Assembly (NCBI GenBank): GCA_003864495.1
Contig: ML133500.1
Coordinates: 86,710-150,709, forward strand
Direction: 5' to 3'
Origin: Nemopilema nomurai
Taxonomy: Eukaryota; Cnidaria; Scyphozoa; Rhizostomeae; Rhizostomatidae
Length of the DNA stretch: 64,000 nt
Shown here piece after piece: positions 12,001 to 23,767 of this stretch; position 1 is the stretch's first letter; each line of letters opens with the position of its first letter. Position numbers and translations under genes: made by a program. The notes beneath the pieces were generated by a model that saw only the letters and a list, made by a program, of their open reading frames with translations, was not told where the DNA came from and did no database searches.

Positions 12001-15000
12001 ATCATGCAGGTCTTTTCTATCTTACTGATCAGATCATTTTGTTTGAGGCATCTCTTCAACAGAGAAACGCAGTCACTCCTAAAAGACATTTATGAGCATA
12101 GAATCGCCTAAATACAAGTAAGTGAAATGCACGTGACAACCCTTCAAAGCTCATAATAGGGTAACTTTATTTCTATATTCCTTTCTTTTTCTAAGAAGCA
12201 CGGAGACATGCTTAAGATAGTGATAGTTCGAAGGAACAAACATTTCTCAAAAAACAAGTCGTTGGGCGTAGCTGTGAAGGTATAAAATCTTGAAATCTTT
12301 AAGTCTTTGGTAACTAAAACGTACGCTTTGATCAAGCAAGATTATTCATCATGTTAATAATGTTCGATCGGTTATCTGCTTCATGGTCGTCAGCACTCTA
12401 ATGTGTCAAAAAAGAGAACCCTTTAGCCTTCTTCCAAATCAGCTGACAATAAAGGGTGAATATGGACGTAACAAGCACAGCAAAACAATATAAATCCAAT
12501 CTTAGAAAGATGGAAGTAAACGATTCAATTTTTAAATGTTCCACACCTGCATATTTGATTTCGATTTGATTTTCTGCTACAAGGTTTGATTGCCAACGTG
12601 CACGCCAAAGCCTGTAAAACGAGATGAGCAAAACAGAATGCGACACAAACTGAGAAAAGGTATGTATAGAAACATAAATAATTACATTAAGATCATCAAA
12701 AGACAAGCAGGTGAAGTAAGAGAGAATGCGAAATTCCAACAGCAATCAAATCAACTGTTTTCACTTTAAATGTCAACCACCGAACAGAAAGACTTGTACA
12801 AATAATGTGAAGTAGAATATCTTCACCTTCCAAAGCTCAGGTTCACAAGAGAAAATCTCTTTAGCCGATGAAGGCAGAGGCAAGTATGAATGCTCGCCCT
12901 TCTGCCATGACTGGTAAATGTTCTTGGCAGCCTGATCCGCGACTGAGTCACACCTTCTAAAAAGTTCCAACGGCCTGCAGAATACGGGTAGACAAGGGAA
13001 ATGGAAAGGAAAGTAGATGAATGGCGAGGATGTAGAAGAGGGGACAAATTAATTGGTTGTTATGTACTAGAGAATATGAAGACGGCTGTTACTACTGCAG
13101 ACAAACTCCTTTTTCTTAATAATAGTGCATGTTTATAACGGTGGCAAAAATTCAGCCAAACATTTGACATCTAAAGTATGGGGCAAAAGCATTGGTTATG
13201 AGAAAACTTGTTTTCACGATGCATCCTTCAACTTTAGCATAGAAAACTGGATTAATGACTGAACAAAGACAGCTCTAAGAATGGTCAAGTGAAAACTCAT
13301 ACCTGTTATTGAAGTTTGAGCAAAATGATAGCTTATCTTTGCAGCCAAATTTACAAGGTTCAAGAACTATAAGAAAGGGGCATACACTAAGTTGCGTGAA
13401 AACAAAAAACCCGAAGAAAATCTTGAAAATCACAAGGACTCTTATCTTTGAAAAAAATTGTGCTATCAAAGAGAAAATAGCTCCATTAAAATGCTCAAGA
13501 TTTCATCAGTCCAAAATATGCTGGTAAATTATTTTGGCTAAAAAGCCTAAACGTAAAGGCAATACAAAACCAAGTTTTGAATGACATAAATACTGCAGTT
13601 CTGTACTGTTAATGAAAAAAAAGGCATTCAAAATATTGTTCCACTGAGGCACCCACAAGAACACAAGAATGTGTGATTGATTTCACAAATGCATAGAGGG
13701 CAAGAAACACATCTACATACCATCAGCAATACATGTCGACAGCTCATACTGAAAAGTGATTAAAAATATAATTCATTCAAAACTTCATCCTGCTTTAAGT
13801 CTATTTGCTTTGCGATCAGACTTGCACATAATAAAACAGAGGATATTTCGCATGGAAATACGTGGCTCCAGAGCATAAAGAAGAGTTAAATATCGGTATG
13901 AAAATAAAGTCAGCCAACCGAAATGTTAATCGTCCATGAAAAAATTTAGCTATCCTTAAAAGGAAGAAATACTCAGGGCAAGAAGCATTAGAAAAAAACT
14001 GAACGGAACGTACTTCTGATGGATTCTCCATGCATTGTATGTACAGAGGATCATCTGAACCAACGTACTGTTTTTTTGAAAATCCCTGATGACGAAACAA
14101 ATTTGGTTTTAATACTAGCAGATGTATCCAAGTAGCTAAACAGCGCATCAAATTTAACATCGGACGTCCTATTACCTACTTTTTAAAACTTGATAGGGAA
14201 CTTTCTTGGCAAAGTTCACAAGGAAATTAGGCCAAATGAAAATTCCTTGGTGGAAATAAGTTTCGTTTACATACCCGACTACACCAGGACCGGCAAGTAT
14301 GGGACTTGGCAAAGACACAGCATTGATCTTGCAACGGACGCTCTTCTTTATGGAGAATGAAATAAAGATATATTAACACAAAAAATAATGATCTAACTAG
14401 ACAGTACAATAAATAGACATACTGTGATATGATGATAACATTGACTACCTTTGCTTGAAATCACACCCAAGAGACAGCGATACAATTTGTCCTGTGTAAA
14501 CAATGAAAGAATATCTGAATAAATATAAAAAACGTTTAGAAGTGGAGAAACTCTAAAAACTTTATGCAACAAGTGATCGTAATCGTGATTCGTAAACAGT
14601 GAACAAACTTATCGTGAATAAGTGTCTTCAAAAGAATCTTGTAGTAAACATGTGTGTGTGCGTGAGGATGTCGAATAGTAACAGTTTATTTATAGTTACC
14701 GAAAACTGTAGATTTGCATGTCAGCAATATTATACCTGTGGATTCGTAGGTCCACAAACTTTGTTAAGTTCATCGACCAAATTTGAGTCTTTGAGATTTC
14801 TTGTGAAGAGCTGTTACAAGAAAATTCATTGCTATACAGAAACGATTATACTCGAATTTTGAAGATGCTATTTCTACAAAAATTGATCAAGGTAAAAGGA
14901 CTCCCACTCTTACCAACAACTTCCAGTTTATGCTTCAAAAGCCACCAGCCTCGGTATAATGCTCACGGCATATCCACTGAAGAGATTAGGAAAATCGAAA

Positions 15001-18000
15001 AGAAACAAGTTCATAATAATCGAACATGAAGGATTACCATTAACCCTGCTAGTGGTGTTCAAGTCATCATATCGAATTCATCCGCTGAGAGCGCAAATAA
15101 AACCAAAATTAAATTACTCTAACCGTTCGACAACCTTTTCTACAACCAGGAGAGAATCCAAAAGCACAACATCTCAAGTACTTATTATCTGTTGAGATAA
15201 TAAAGATCAATCAAAGTGGAGAATCACATCTTTCAAGTATTCAACTACATTCTCGACAATTCTCTCATAGAAGCTTTATTAAGATTTGCGTTGTTTCAAT
15301 TTTTTGCGAAATATCAAGCAACAAAGAAAAGAACCAAGGTTATACTGTAATGCAAGCGATGTCGTTAAAGAATAAGCATAACTCTAGCTTAACTTTTGGG
15401 AACTTAAAGTCTCGCTTGTGGGAAAGTTGATATGTCTCGACTATAAACGATTCAAAAACAGTATTTTTTCTTCACGTTACGGTGCTTCACTATGGCTAAG
15501 GTGAAGATAGATGATATATAATTTGCTCAGAGATAGAATAAATATCACAATTACCTTGAATATCGTCGTAATTGCCTAGAATTTAGAAGGAAAACATTAG
15601 ATCAGAGGAAACAGGTGAATGACCGGCCGGTTTGAAATGTCGCAAATGGGAGAGATGCTTGAAATAATTTGAAAACGTGCTTTCTTTGAGAACGAATAGG
15701 GAATCCTAAACATCAATATTAATTACCTTACAAAAACTGAGATCTATAAGCAGCAATGGTTGAAGTTATTTATTTTAAATTCTTTAAATAATTTCTGTTA
15801 GCTCTTTGAAGCATAACTTTTAATTTCGAATTAAATCGTTCTTAAAACTTTCGCAAGATTGCAAAACTGATGCAAAATATTAAATCCCTTTTTCCAGCCA
15901 AGGGTATCACTGATTGACCTATAGTCTATAACTAACACCTGTTTATGATTGAAGCTATTTTATGGAAAAATGTTTACTGGCATCTGCAAACTACTAAATA
16001 GCAAGGAGAAGTGGAAATACAAACGTTACCATCTGAAGAACAATAAGAGTGTGATATTCAAATAGTGGCCAGAGGAAAGCAGCGATAGAAATAAAGTACC
16101 ATAGGTATAAAATGTATCACTTTGATCGTTTATTATTAGGAGCCTATCATGTTAGTTATCTAAAATTTCGATGTGTTGATGTTATTTGGCTATTCTAATT
16201 CCTTGATTAAGAAATGCAATAATGCACTCTACGTGCTATGCAAATCTTTAATAAAATGTAAACGAAATAAGTTTTGTCTTTTAGGCCTTTAAACATGTTT
16301 TTGGACCATAGAAATTTAAATGGTGCTTCCCTTGAACTAACGGGATACAAAAAGGCACAACATGAAAGCAAATTACCAAGAAGGCACTTCGAGACTGAGG
16401 TAGAATTCTGACAGAACTTGTCAAAGGAAGATTGCGTCAATGAATTTCGATCAATGTTCGACATGATCACCTTTAATAAGAAAAAATTCAAAACACATTA
16501 GTCAACAAAACTTCAAAGCGAGACACTCTTTAAGTTATACATATATTGAGAAGCACCTAGCAAACAAAAGCTGTAGTGAAAGGCTTCACTTCCAGGAAAA
16601 GGGATAAACATATGTTAGTCACATATTAAGCAATGTGTAGAGTAGATGAAGTGAATCGTGGCATATGCGCACATGGCAAATGCAAAAGCGTTACCTGTGC
16701 ACAGTATGACTTGCATTCATTCGACTTTGCATCGCTGCAACACTCATTAGCAACTAGAAAAAGCATATCCTTTCTAAGAAACATCCAGCAGTGCAGAGAA
16801 AACATGATACAAGAATACCACGGAATGTATTGAAGTCCTTCTGCATGCTACAACAGGACACTCCTTCTTTGTAAAAGTTACTACTTTCATAACTGGTTAA
16901 AATTGACTACAAATGTATTTCATAAAAGGAAATAACATTCTGTCATAGACTTACTGCTATTTTACAGCTGAAAAATCTGTAAATTGAAAAGGAAATAATT
17001 ACAGCAGCCAACTTGACAATTTTAGAAAAAATGATTATTCTGAAGTATTCGCCGAAATAAAATGTTGAAGTATTTTTTCATGTCTGCGCAAAAACCTTGA
17101 TATGATTCAACTGGCAAAAATATCCAAACATTGCTCACTTTCATGTCTGTTGAGACAGGATCGAAGGGCAGCCTAGAAAAAGTCAGAGAAAAAAAGAAAC
17201 TTGTTGAAGAACAGTATGATTCTCAAGATCGAATTTGGTTATATTTACATGTTGTGGAGCATCTTAATAGTGAGCAACTAGTACCGTGAGAAAGGGACGT
17301 AGAAATGACAATCTAGGATGCAGGGAAACTATTTAAGGAACCAGTTTATATCAACAGAGAATGTATTATTGAGCTTTCATTGGACACAAATCATTCTTTA
17401 CTGTCATCAACATGTTACTATCCAAGCTTTGAAAGAGACTTCCTATCAAATCTCACACAAAGATTGACTTATTATTTCTTTCGATTCAAAAGTGTGCCAT
17501 TGAAACATCTGTAGCGTTCTCTGATTCTCAAGACATTTACATCATCAAAAATATGAAAAGAAAGTTAATGGATATGTAAAGAAATAAACTTCTCAATTTC
17601 ATCTTCCTTCAAAAGATCATACAAGAAAGATATGATGCAAAGTAATTTTGTTGCTTCAAACCTCTACTGGATTGCTGCAAAAATCGTTATCAAGGCTTGC
17701 TCTTTCTTCTAGGAAGCATTCAACTGCACAGGCAGCTGTTTTTGCTGAGAAGCAGCAGGTGCTGTGGGTGAACTTGGCTGAAAAAAGGAAAATTAAAACA
17801 TCCATAAATCAATCAGGTAAAAATTCAACTAATAAAAATTCTTTCAGCAAAGCATCAATTTCTAGTCTATACTGATTGTTTGTTTTTTGTTAAACAGACT
17901 TTAGCTTTTGAAAGAAGTCTGAATAATATCTTACCTTTTTCGATGTTCCATGTAGAATTGATACAGCCCCAGAACTTGCGCTAATAAATGGGAACAAAAT

Positions 18001-19774
18001 TATGAATAGCAAATCTATATGAACATAAGAAATTAAAATCTCATAAAAGTTTTAATACTGTGAAAAACATTTTGAAGCTTTCAAAAAATTTTTATCCTTG
18101 TATAATAGCCTTAATAGCAGCAATGGTCATGGCCGATATTTAGAAGACAAAGCTGCCTTTTTACCAAGGACCAAACAAATGTACATTAATATTGTTTCTG
18201 AAGAATGTTACGAAATGTTAGTATGTACCTGTCTATATATATACATATGAGGGTCAACAATACTAAGACCAGGAAAAGTAAGAAACTTATGGCTCAATAA
18301 AAAGTATACAGCTGAATCCAAAATATGCTAAAATAAAAAAAATGTACATATACATTCCAATTTTGTTCTTCAAACTGCAATTTTACCTTTCTCAATCCAA
18401 TAAGTTGTGAAAGAATATCTAACTTGTGATACAAAATTGAAATATGCAAACCTGACTAGCAGGACAAGCTCGCTTTATGCGACTATATTTTTGAAGCAAA
18501 CGGCTTGACTTTCCAGCCTGAAAAGTGTTCAATTGCTCAGGAAAAGTGGATTACAGAGGAAATAAGATTACCAGTAAAACATGTTATCCAAATGGGGACA
18601 CACTTTCCCTTTTTCAACTTGCTAAAAACAATCTAATAATGAACAATTAAAATTAACTGAGGTTGGGGAACTAATAAGACCAGTCTGAAAGTTAAGCTTT
18701 GGTGCAGACCCTATCATGATCAATCAACATGTTTTCACTCCAAAATGGGTGAAACCAATAGACAGTCCTTCATGTCTAGAGGTCTTAATTAAGTAAGGCC
18801 AAACTGTTTATGTCACAAGTAGGGGGACTGCCCAATCCTCTTGGCAGCCTTGCCAATAAACCACCTACTGGCCACTTTACCCACCATGTCAAGAGCTTTG
18901 AGCAATGTGAAAGAACTACAAAAAGGATCACTATCAAACCATTTTTACAAGTCAAAGTGATACAACCTTTTTGAGATTCTGCTTCTTAGGAACAAGCATG
19001 CAAAGTGCACACCCAGAGTCAACAGTTGCACCCCTTCCCCTCCCCTAACCTAATAGCAAATATGGTGGAACAAATACCTGTAAACAGGCCCTGTTGCAAA
19101 TATCTAAGCTTGCGTGGTTGCAGCATGTAGAATCTGCACAAAACAAACAAGAATATACATGTGAAAAAACTTTGGGCAGAAATGTTTTTTTTTTCAAATT
19201 TTCTTTGAGTTGAAAATATTCTGCTGAGATTCTCAGACCAATGTTAAACTGGGGTGTGTAAAAGGTTCAAGGGGGCCCTTGTCAGTCAAAAATAAAAAGG
19301 AGTAGAAGTGAATGCTCCCTTGATCGAACCCCTGCCCCAAAATCCAAAGGTATCCGCGTAGCACCTTCCCCTTGCATAATCTGGAGGGTCTTATTAGCTA
19401 GACAAAGTAATATATATGTATTTTCTATGTGCATCATCTTTTTCTTCTCAGTATTATACCGCCTTAATGGTAAATATATTTCTCAAAAAACTATCAGCAG
19501 TATATTATTGTTCGAATGATTTCCTCAACGTCCAGTGTACACAGTCCCTAATCCAATGAATTCTTACTATTGACATAGTATTCATTCTGGCAAATACAGA
19601 GTAAAGATGTAAATTACCAACTAGTCTGTGTTTCCAGAACCGTTTAAAATACAAACCTTGAAGCAATGTACGGAAGGGTGTTGGATGAATGGAAAAAACT
19701 GGAGACATACCTTTACTGTAACAAACACGAGCAGTATGCATGAAAGCAAGGCCAAGAACGAATAATAAGAGCAT
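6018..19774 (-). CDS. RECK: RECK, complete 31-exon gene
   Basis: GPI-anchored, cysteine-rich membrane protein with Kazal motifs. In vertebrates it restrains metalloproteases and, with GPR124, receives WNT7. Exons, 5' to 3': 19774-19711, 19133-19078, 18517-18452, 17980-17935, 17777-17662, 17172-17139, 16753-16695, 16470-16377, 15575-15555, 15188-15124, 14810-14736, 14491-14449, 14345-14275, 14085-14014, 13748-13721, 13366-13303, 12974-12827, 12611-12547, 12078-11918, 11528-11359, 10957-10813, 10504-10400, 10127-10043, 9796-9707, 9269-9208, 8950-8850, 8458-8320, 7643-7548, 7140-7022, 6515-6426, 6239-6018. The sum is 2772 nt, 923 residues plus stop (human 971), with all phases matching. Residues 1-17 are a signal peptide (MLLLFVLGLAFMHTARV). 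Five knots CC-x7-C-x3-C start near residues 25, 85, 132, 192 and 255. EPCKFGC..NFNNRPLELFRRC marks the middle. Kazal motifs are PVCAINGMTYPSIC (~600) and PVCGVDGVTYKSYC (~715). The last ~22 residues are hydrophobic, as in a GPI signal. The start choice rests on the signal peptide; 5' untranslated exons were not mapped. Confidence 0.95.
6516..6707 (-). repeat. 24-bp minisatellite made of eight 3' splice sites (RECK intron 29)
   Basis: Eight head-to-tail 24-bp units (starts 6516, 6540, ... 6684) abut RECK exon 30. Read on the minus (gene) strand, each unit begins with a branch-point-like CTAAT and ends TTATTATTGCAG, a pyrimidine-rich tract plus acceptor AG. The unit next to the exon supplies the acceptor I used (AG at 6516-6517, exon from 6515). 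One unit (6588-6611) differs by two bases, giving TTACTTTTGCAG. Because 24 is a multiple of 3 and the exon starts in phase 0, every upstream acceptor would extend the exon in frame by LIVSLLLQ per unit with no stop. A similar GCTTTTTGCAG precedes the array. Confidence 0.95.
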
Positions 19775-19873
19775 GTTTCACTTTCCAGCCTCTAGTGTCG
19801 AGAAAAACCGATCGATTGAGCTCAAGCTGGTGCTCATTTCAACTCAATCGTGAAGATCATACATTCATTTCGA

Positions 19874-20131
19874 TTAAAAGATGTTGGGGCCACTCTTTTC
19901 TTCTTTCGCCTGTCGTTCTTGGGTGCATACTACAAGAATGTTTCTGCTTCCCGCTGACTGGAGAAACGAACATGTCTCGCCTCTCCACATCCCGTCAAAC
20001 TCAATGTGATTTTCTATTATAACCAAGGCGGATTCAAGCTGTGTCTTAGACCATCGCTCCGCCCAACGATTATCGAGGCATTGTACTAGGCTGAAAACTA
20101 ATAACAAACTTTTAAATGCAATTAGCGCCAT
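19874..20131 (-). other. 85-codon ORF with signal-like N terminus, unassigned
   Basis: It opens ATG with MALIAFKSLLLVFSLVQC, a plausible signal peptide, then a polar tail without recognisable domain. It lies about 100 bp upstream of the RECK start on the same strand. It could be a 5' untranslated exon of RECK, a chance ORF, or a small secreted product. A splice acceptor-like CACTAG sits between it and the RECK ATG. I found no donor that would join it in frame to RECK exon 2. Confidence 0.2.
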
Positions 20132-22229
20132 GTGTTATTTCAGCTTTGTACACGCGAGTGGCCCAGATTTTCATCTGGGGACTTTTCTAAGGTTGTCAGT
20201 GACTGCGCTGAGGGTAGCAAATTTGCTATTTGTTTGTTAAGTTGTAACCAACAACAGAATATCAACAACACATATGGGGTACAGAAAAACACTAAATAAT
20301 ACTCAAAGAATTGTTTAACGCTTATTATTAAGTATTTAACTGTTAAATGGCACTTTTATTAACTGTTAAATATACTTCAACGGGGTATGCAAAATTTTGG
20401 GGAAGAGTTTTAAAAAAATTCATGTACCAGTAGGTATGATTTTACACGTGTAAATGGCACACTTCCGCGTACTCGTGGCAAATGTCAAAGTAAAATTGGA
20501 GATTTTTTCCATGCATTGGGGACTCTCAAACGCGCAAGAAAGGATCATGGTCGAGTATAATACAAGTTGGCAAGGCACATCTTCAGCAAAATTTCCCTCT
20601 AGACCTGAAAATCTTCATGCAGCTTTGGGGGAACATTTAACGCCCCATCCTTTCTCTAAAGAATATTCGTAAAAGTTTCATTATTCCTGCAAAGGCACAA
20701 AACTCCGCCATTAAATTGCAGTAAACTCTGTTCTGTAAAATTTCATATAAAATATCTGTAAAGAATCTAGCGAAACTTCTATTATTTGCTAAAATCTGAA
20801 ATGTGGGTACTGTGGACGTTCTGAAGGGGTAAAAAATTTCATAAGTCAATGCCACATTTAAAGTAGGTCATGTACACTGTAGATCTATTCCTGTACATTT
20901 TGCAAATGCTTTTTTAATGTTGCCTCACAGCCAAGCCACTGGAGAGTGTATACAAATACACGATAGAGTCGAAAACATATGCTTTGGAAGAACATCTAGT
21001 TCTTGTTGATGAAGAACTGAAGTAATAAAAAATTGTTCACAACCGTTTTCATTTCAGCAAACCCATGCTTCAAAAATTTTTCTTGAAGAAAGATCACTTA
21101 CATCAAAATTTCAGGTTAAGGAACTTAACAAATGCTTCGAAGTACTCAAGCTTGAACATCATCATTCCAATCGAAATATTAATCAAAGTAGAAAATTGTG
21201 GTAATCTAATACAAAATTAAAAGAGGATGGTCATTTGATTATCATTAATCTCTTTAAGAACCTGAAACATTTTGCGTACAAGATGTTTCTCTGGTACAAC
21301 GGAATTCTGATAATCAAATCCGGAAAGAAGAATCTATAAAAATTTTCTCGAATAAATATCTGAAAATCAACGTATCAGGCAAAACCATTATTGAGATTCT
21401 GGCACGCAGTCCTTTATAACTAAAAAAATATACATTACAATAACTACAATAAATGGTAACTTCTCCAAAAGTGTATACAATTATCATTCTGCTTCCATTA
21501 TGGCTGAAGTAGAATAATATCTAAAAATTCGCCCAACTTAATTTTACAACTAAACATAAAAGCGTGCGAATTAAGAACGTGCATGTCACTAAGCCAATAT
21601 TGGACATCTCAACACAGCTGAATGACATCTTAACTGCGAGATCAAAGCCAAGTGGAACGTAGGGCTATGAATGATAAAGAATGATAAGAATAATAGTTAT
21701 ATCAATGCCACTTCTATCGCGCCATATATCTCAAGAGCTCACTGGCGCTAACAACATAACAGTTTCGAAAATTAGAGTCCAGAGTATAGCTAAAGGATTA
21801 TGAAAGGTATGCACTTAGAATTATTAAACAATTCAATAGAAAATCTATCATAATATGTTTCTATATTTCAGTGATAACAAATAGTATAGATATACAGTTT
21901 AAATGTTCTAATTAAAGATGACGTAATAAGACCAGGCCGTTTAAAGTTATAGAAAATACAGAAACGATTTTTAATCTTTTACTCAATTTCAGTAAATCGA
22001 ACATTGCCCTTTATTGTAGCAATTTGCATAACACTGAAGGCCGCAAAAGAAAAATAGGTCAGTTCGTTGAGCCGTTCTCTAAACACAATACCAAGTACAG
22101 GTTGTTTAGACGACCAACCTTTTTAGAAAATCATCGGGATAACCAAGAACTCGAGATTAAATAAAACTGCCTAACGTAAAACAAAAATAATGCCAATAAT
22201 GTGTTCGTTTATACTTGTTAAGAACGAAT
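20132..22229. other. intergenic stretch, no gene recognised
   Basis: AT-rich sequence upstream of RECK. Only short ORFs with no family resemblance are present. Two TTAACTGTTAAAT words lie near 20335-20370. RECK promoter elements are probably here or closer to 19800, but I can point to no specific site. Confidence 0.5.
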
Positions 22230-22238
22230 GTCGCAGCC

Positions 22239-22314
22239 TACCCTGAGTACCAGGCTCACTAAATGTAAAACAATAGAGATTTATTTATACATAGTGAGTC
22301 TGGTACCCAAGGTA
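22239..22314. mobile_element. 76-bp miniature inverted-repeat element (MITE)
   Basis: Left arm TACCCTGAGTACCAGGCTC.. and right arm ..GAGTCTGGTACCCAAGGTA are inverted over about 23 bp with three mismatches. Perfect 9-bp direct repeats GTCGCAGCC lie directly outside (22230-22238 and 22315-22323), as expected of a target-site duplication. There is no coding capacity. A 9-bp duplication is typical of Mutator-like elements. Eight-base duplications (hAT, P) would need a different boundary that does not match as well. Confidence 0.75.
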
Positions 22315-22323
22315 GTCGCAGCC

Positions 22324-23767
22324 AGGATTTCAATTCCTCATTTATGGGCACAGTTATTTATTTTGCAGCTTGTTTGTTTTCCATCAAAAATGGTCGTATA
22401 TGCTGATCACTAACAATTATTAATAACTATTAATTATTATTATTAAAAACTAATAGATGACTAACATTACTTGTAATTTGCAATGATAACAGGCAAATGG
22501 CAACGGATGGCAATGCCTACTTTACAAACTAGTTTGAGCGTAAGAAAGACTAACCAATAAAATGATATCTTTACACTCAAATGGGTTTGGTTCGTCATAG
22601 ATACACAGCAATGTGACTCAAGGTAGATAGACCGCCAATCCTTATAATAACCTTTGTCCAATGTCATCGAAATCACAGCGGCCTTGCAGAACATAGAGTA
22701 GACAATTGAGCCGCCTGAGAGTTTAGGAGCCAGCAGAGCTAATAAAACCCCATCAGTGAATTTCGTGTATATTGATCTCAACTATTAGCATGATCACGTT
22801 ACCGTGTATTATGGAAATGTATCACCCAAAGAAATCAATTCAGAAACCGCAAGCCACCGATGTAGCAAAAGGAAAGTATTTGCATTATTCCTGCAATCAT
22901 CTTCGTGTGAATTTTTTCCTTCCACGTATCAGACCTCTCGACTTTGTTTCTTGGTAGATTAATACACTATTTTGCAGATTCTGCAGATCTTTAATTGAAC
23001 TTAGCAAACGAAAGGAGAGAACAAGCCAAAGGCAAGTTTCGGCTTTGGTTGCACAATTTGAATTCTAAACCACGTTGCAGCTTGTTTCTAAAGGCAACCA
23101 GACCCTTGTTTAGTCAGCCAATAGCCAATTCGTCGTAAATTTTACAAGAGTGATGGCCAAAAAAATCTACGTTTTTCACTTTCTGGGTAAAGAAGTAAAT
23201 CCCTGCTACGGCGGTCAAACAAACAAAAAAACATCCAGAAAGGGCTTGAAAAATACAAACACTTTGTCTGAAAACACTAAATCGGAAAAAACATCCAGTT
23301 TTTGCATCACAAATGGAAACTACTACAACGTCAATCACCCATTTCACCATGAAATTTCATTCTGCGGTCTATTTGAAAATATTAACTGGACTATTGTTAT
23401 GTTGATCCCAATTGATTAACATTCTAAACTTGTTATTGAGCCTTTGGAACAAAGCCTATTTTCTCTTTAGCATTCACCCTCTCCCTCATCCTAACTTTAC
23501 ATCATGTGTCCCTGTTTGGCCATGACACGTATTGCCATAGGACTGGTTAAACTGGCCGGGATATGGCATTTAGCAAAGAAGTGCATTCTTTGAGAAAACA
23601 TTTGCTAAACTTGATGGCCTATTTAATGCAGCTTAGGGTCCCCATTGCCGATTTAGTTGGAATGTGAAGTAAGTCAGCTTCCTGGCATGTTAACCGAGTT
23701 CTCTGTTTAATGCTAGCATCAGTTTTATACCGTATGAACAATTATTGCAGTACCTATTTTTCGGTGC
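22324..23767. other. intergenic stretch 3' of PMS1
   Basis: No recognisable gene. A minus-strand ATTAAA lies near 23624, within 150 bp after the PMS1 stop, and could be its polyadenylation signal. The ORFs here look like chance openings. Confidence 0.45.
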
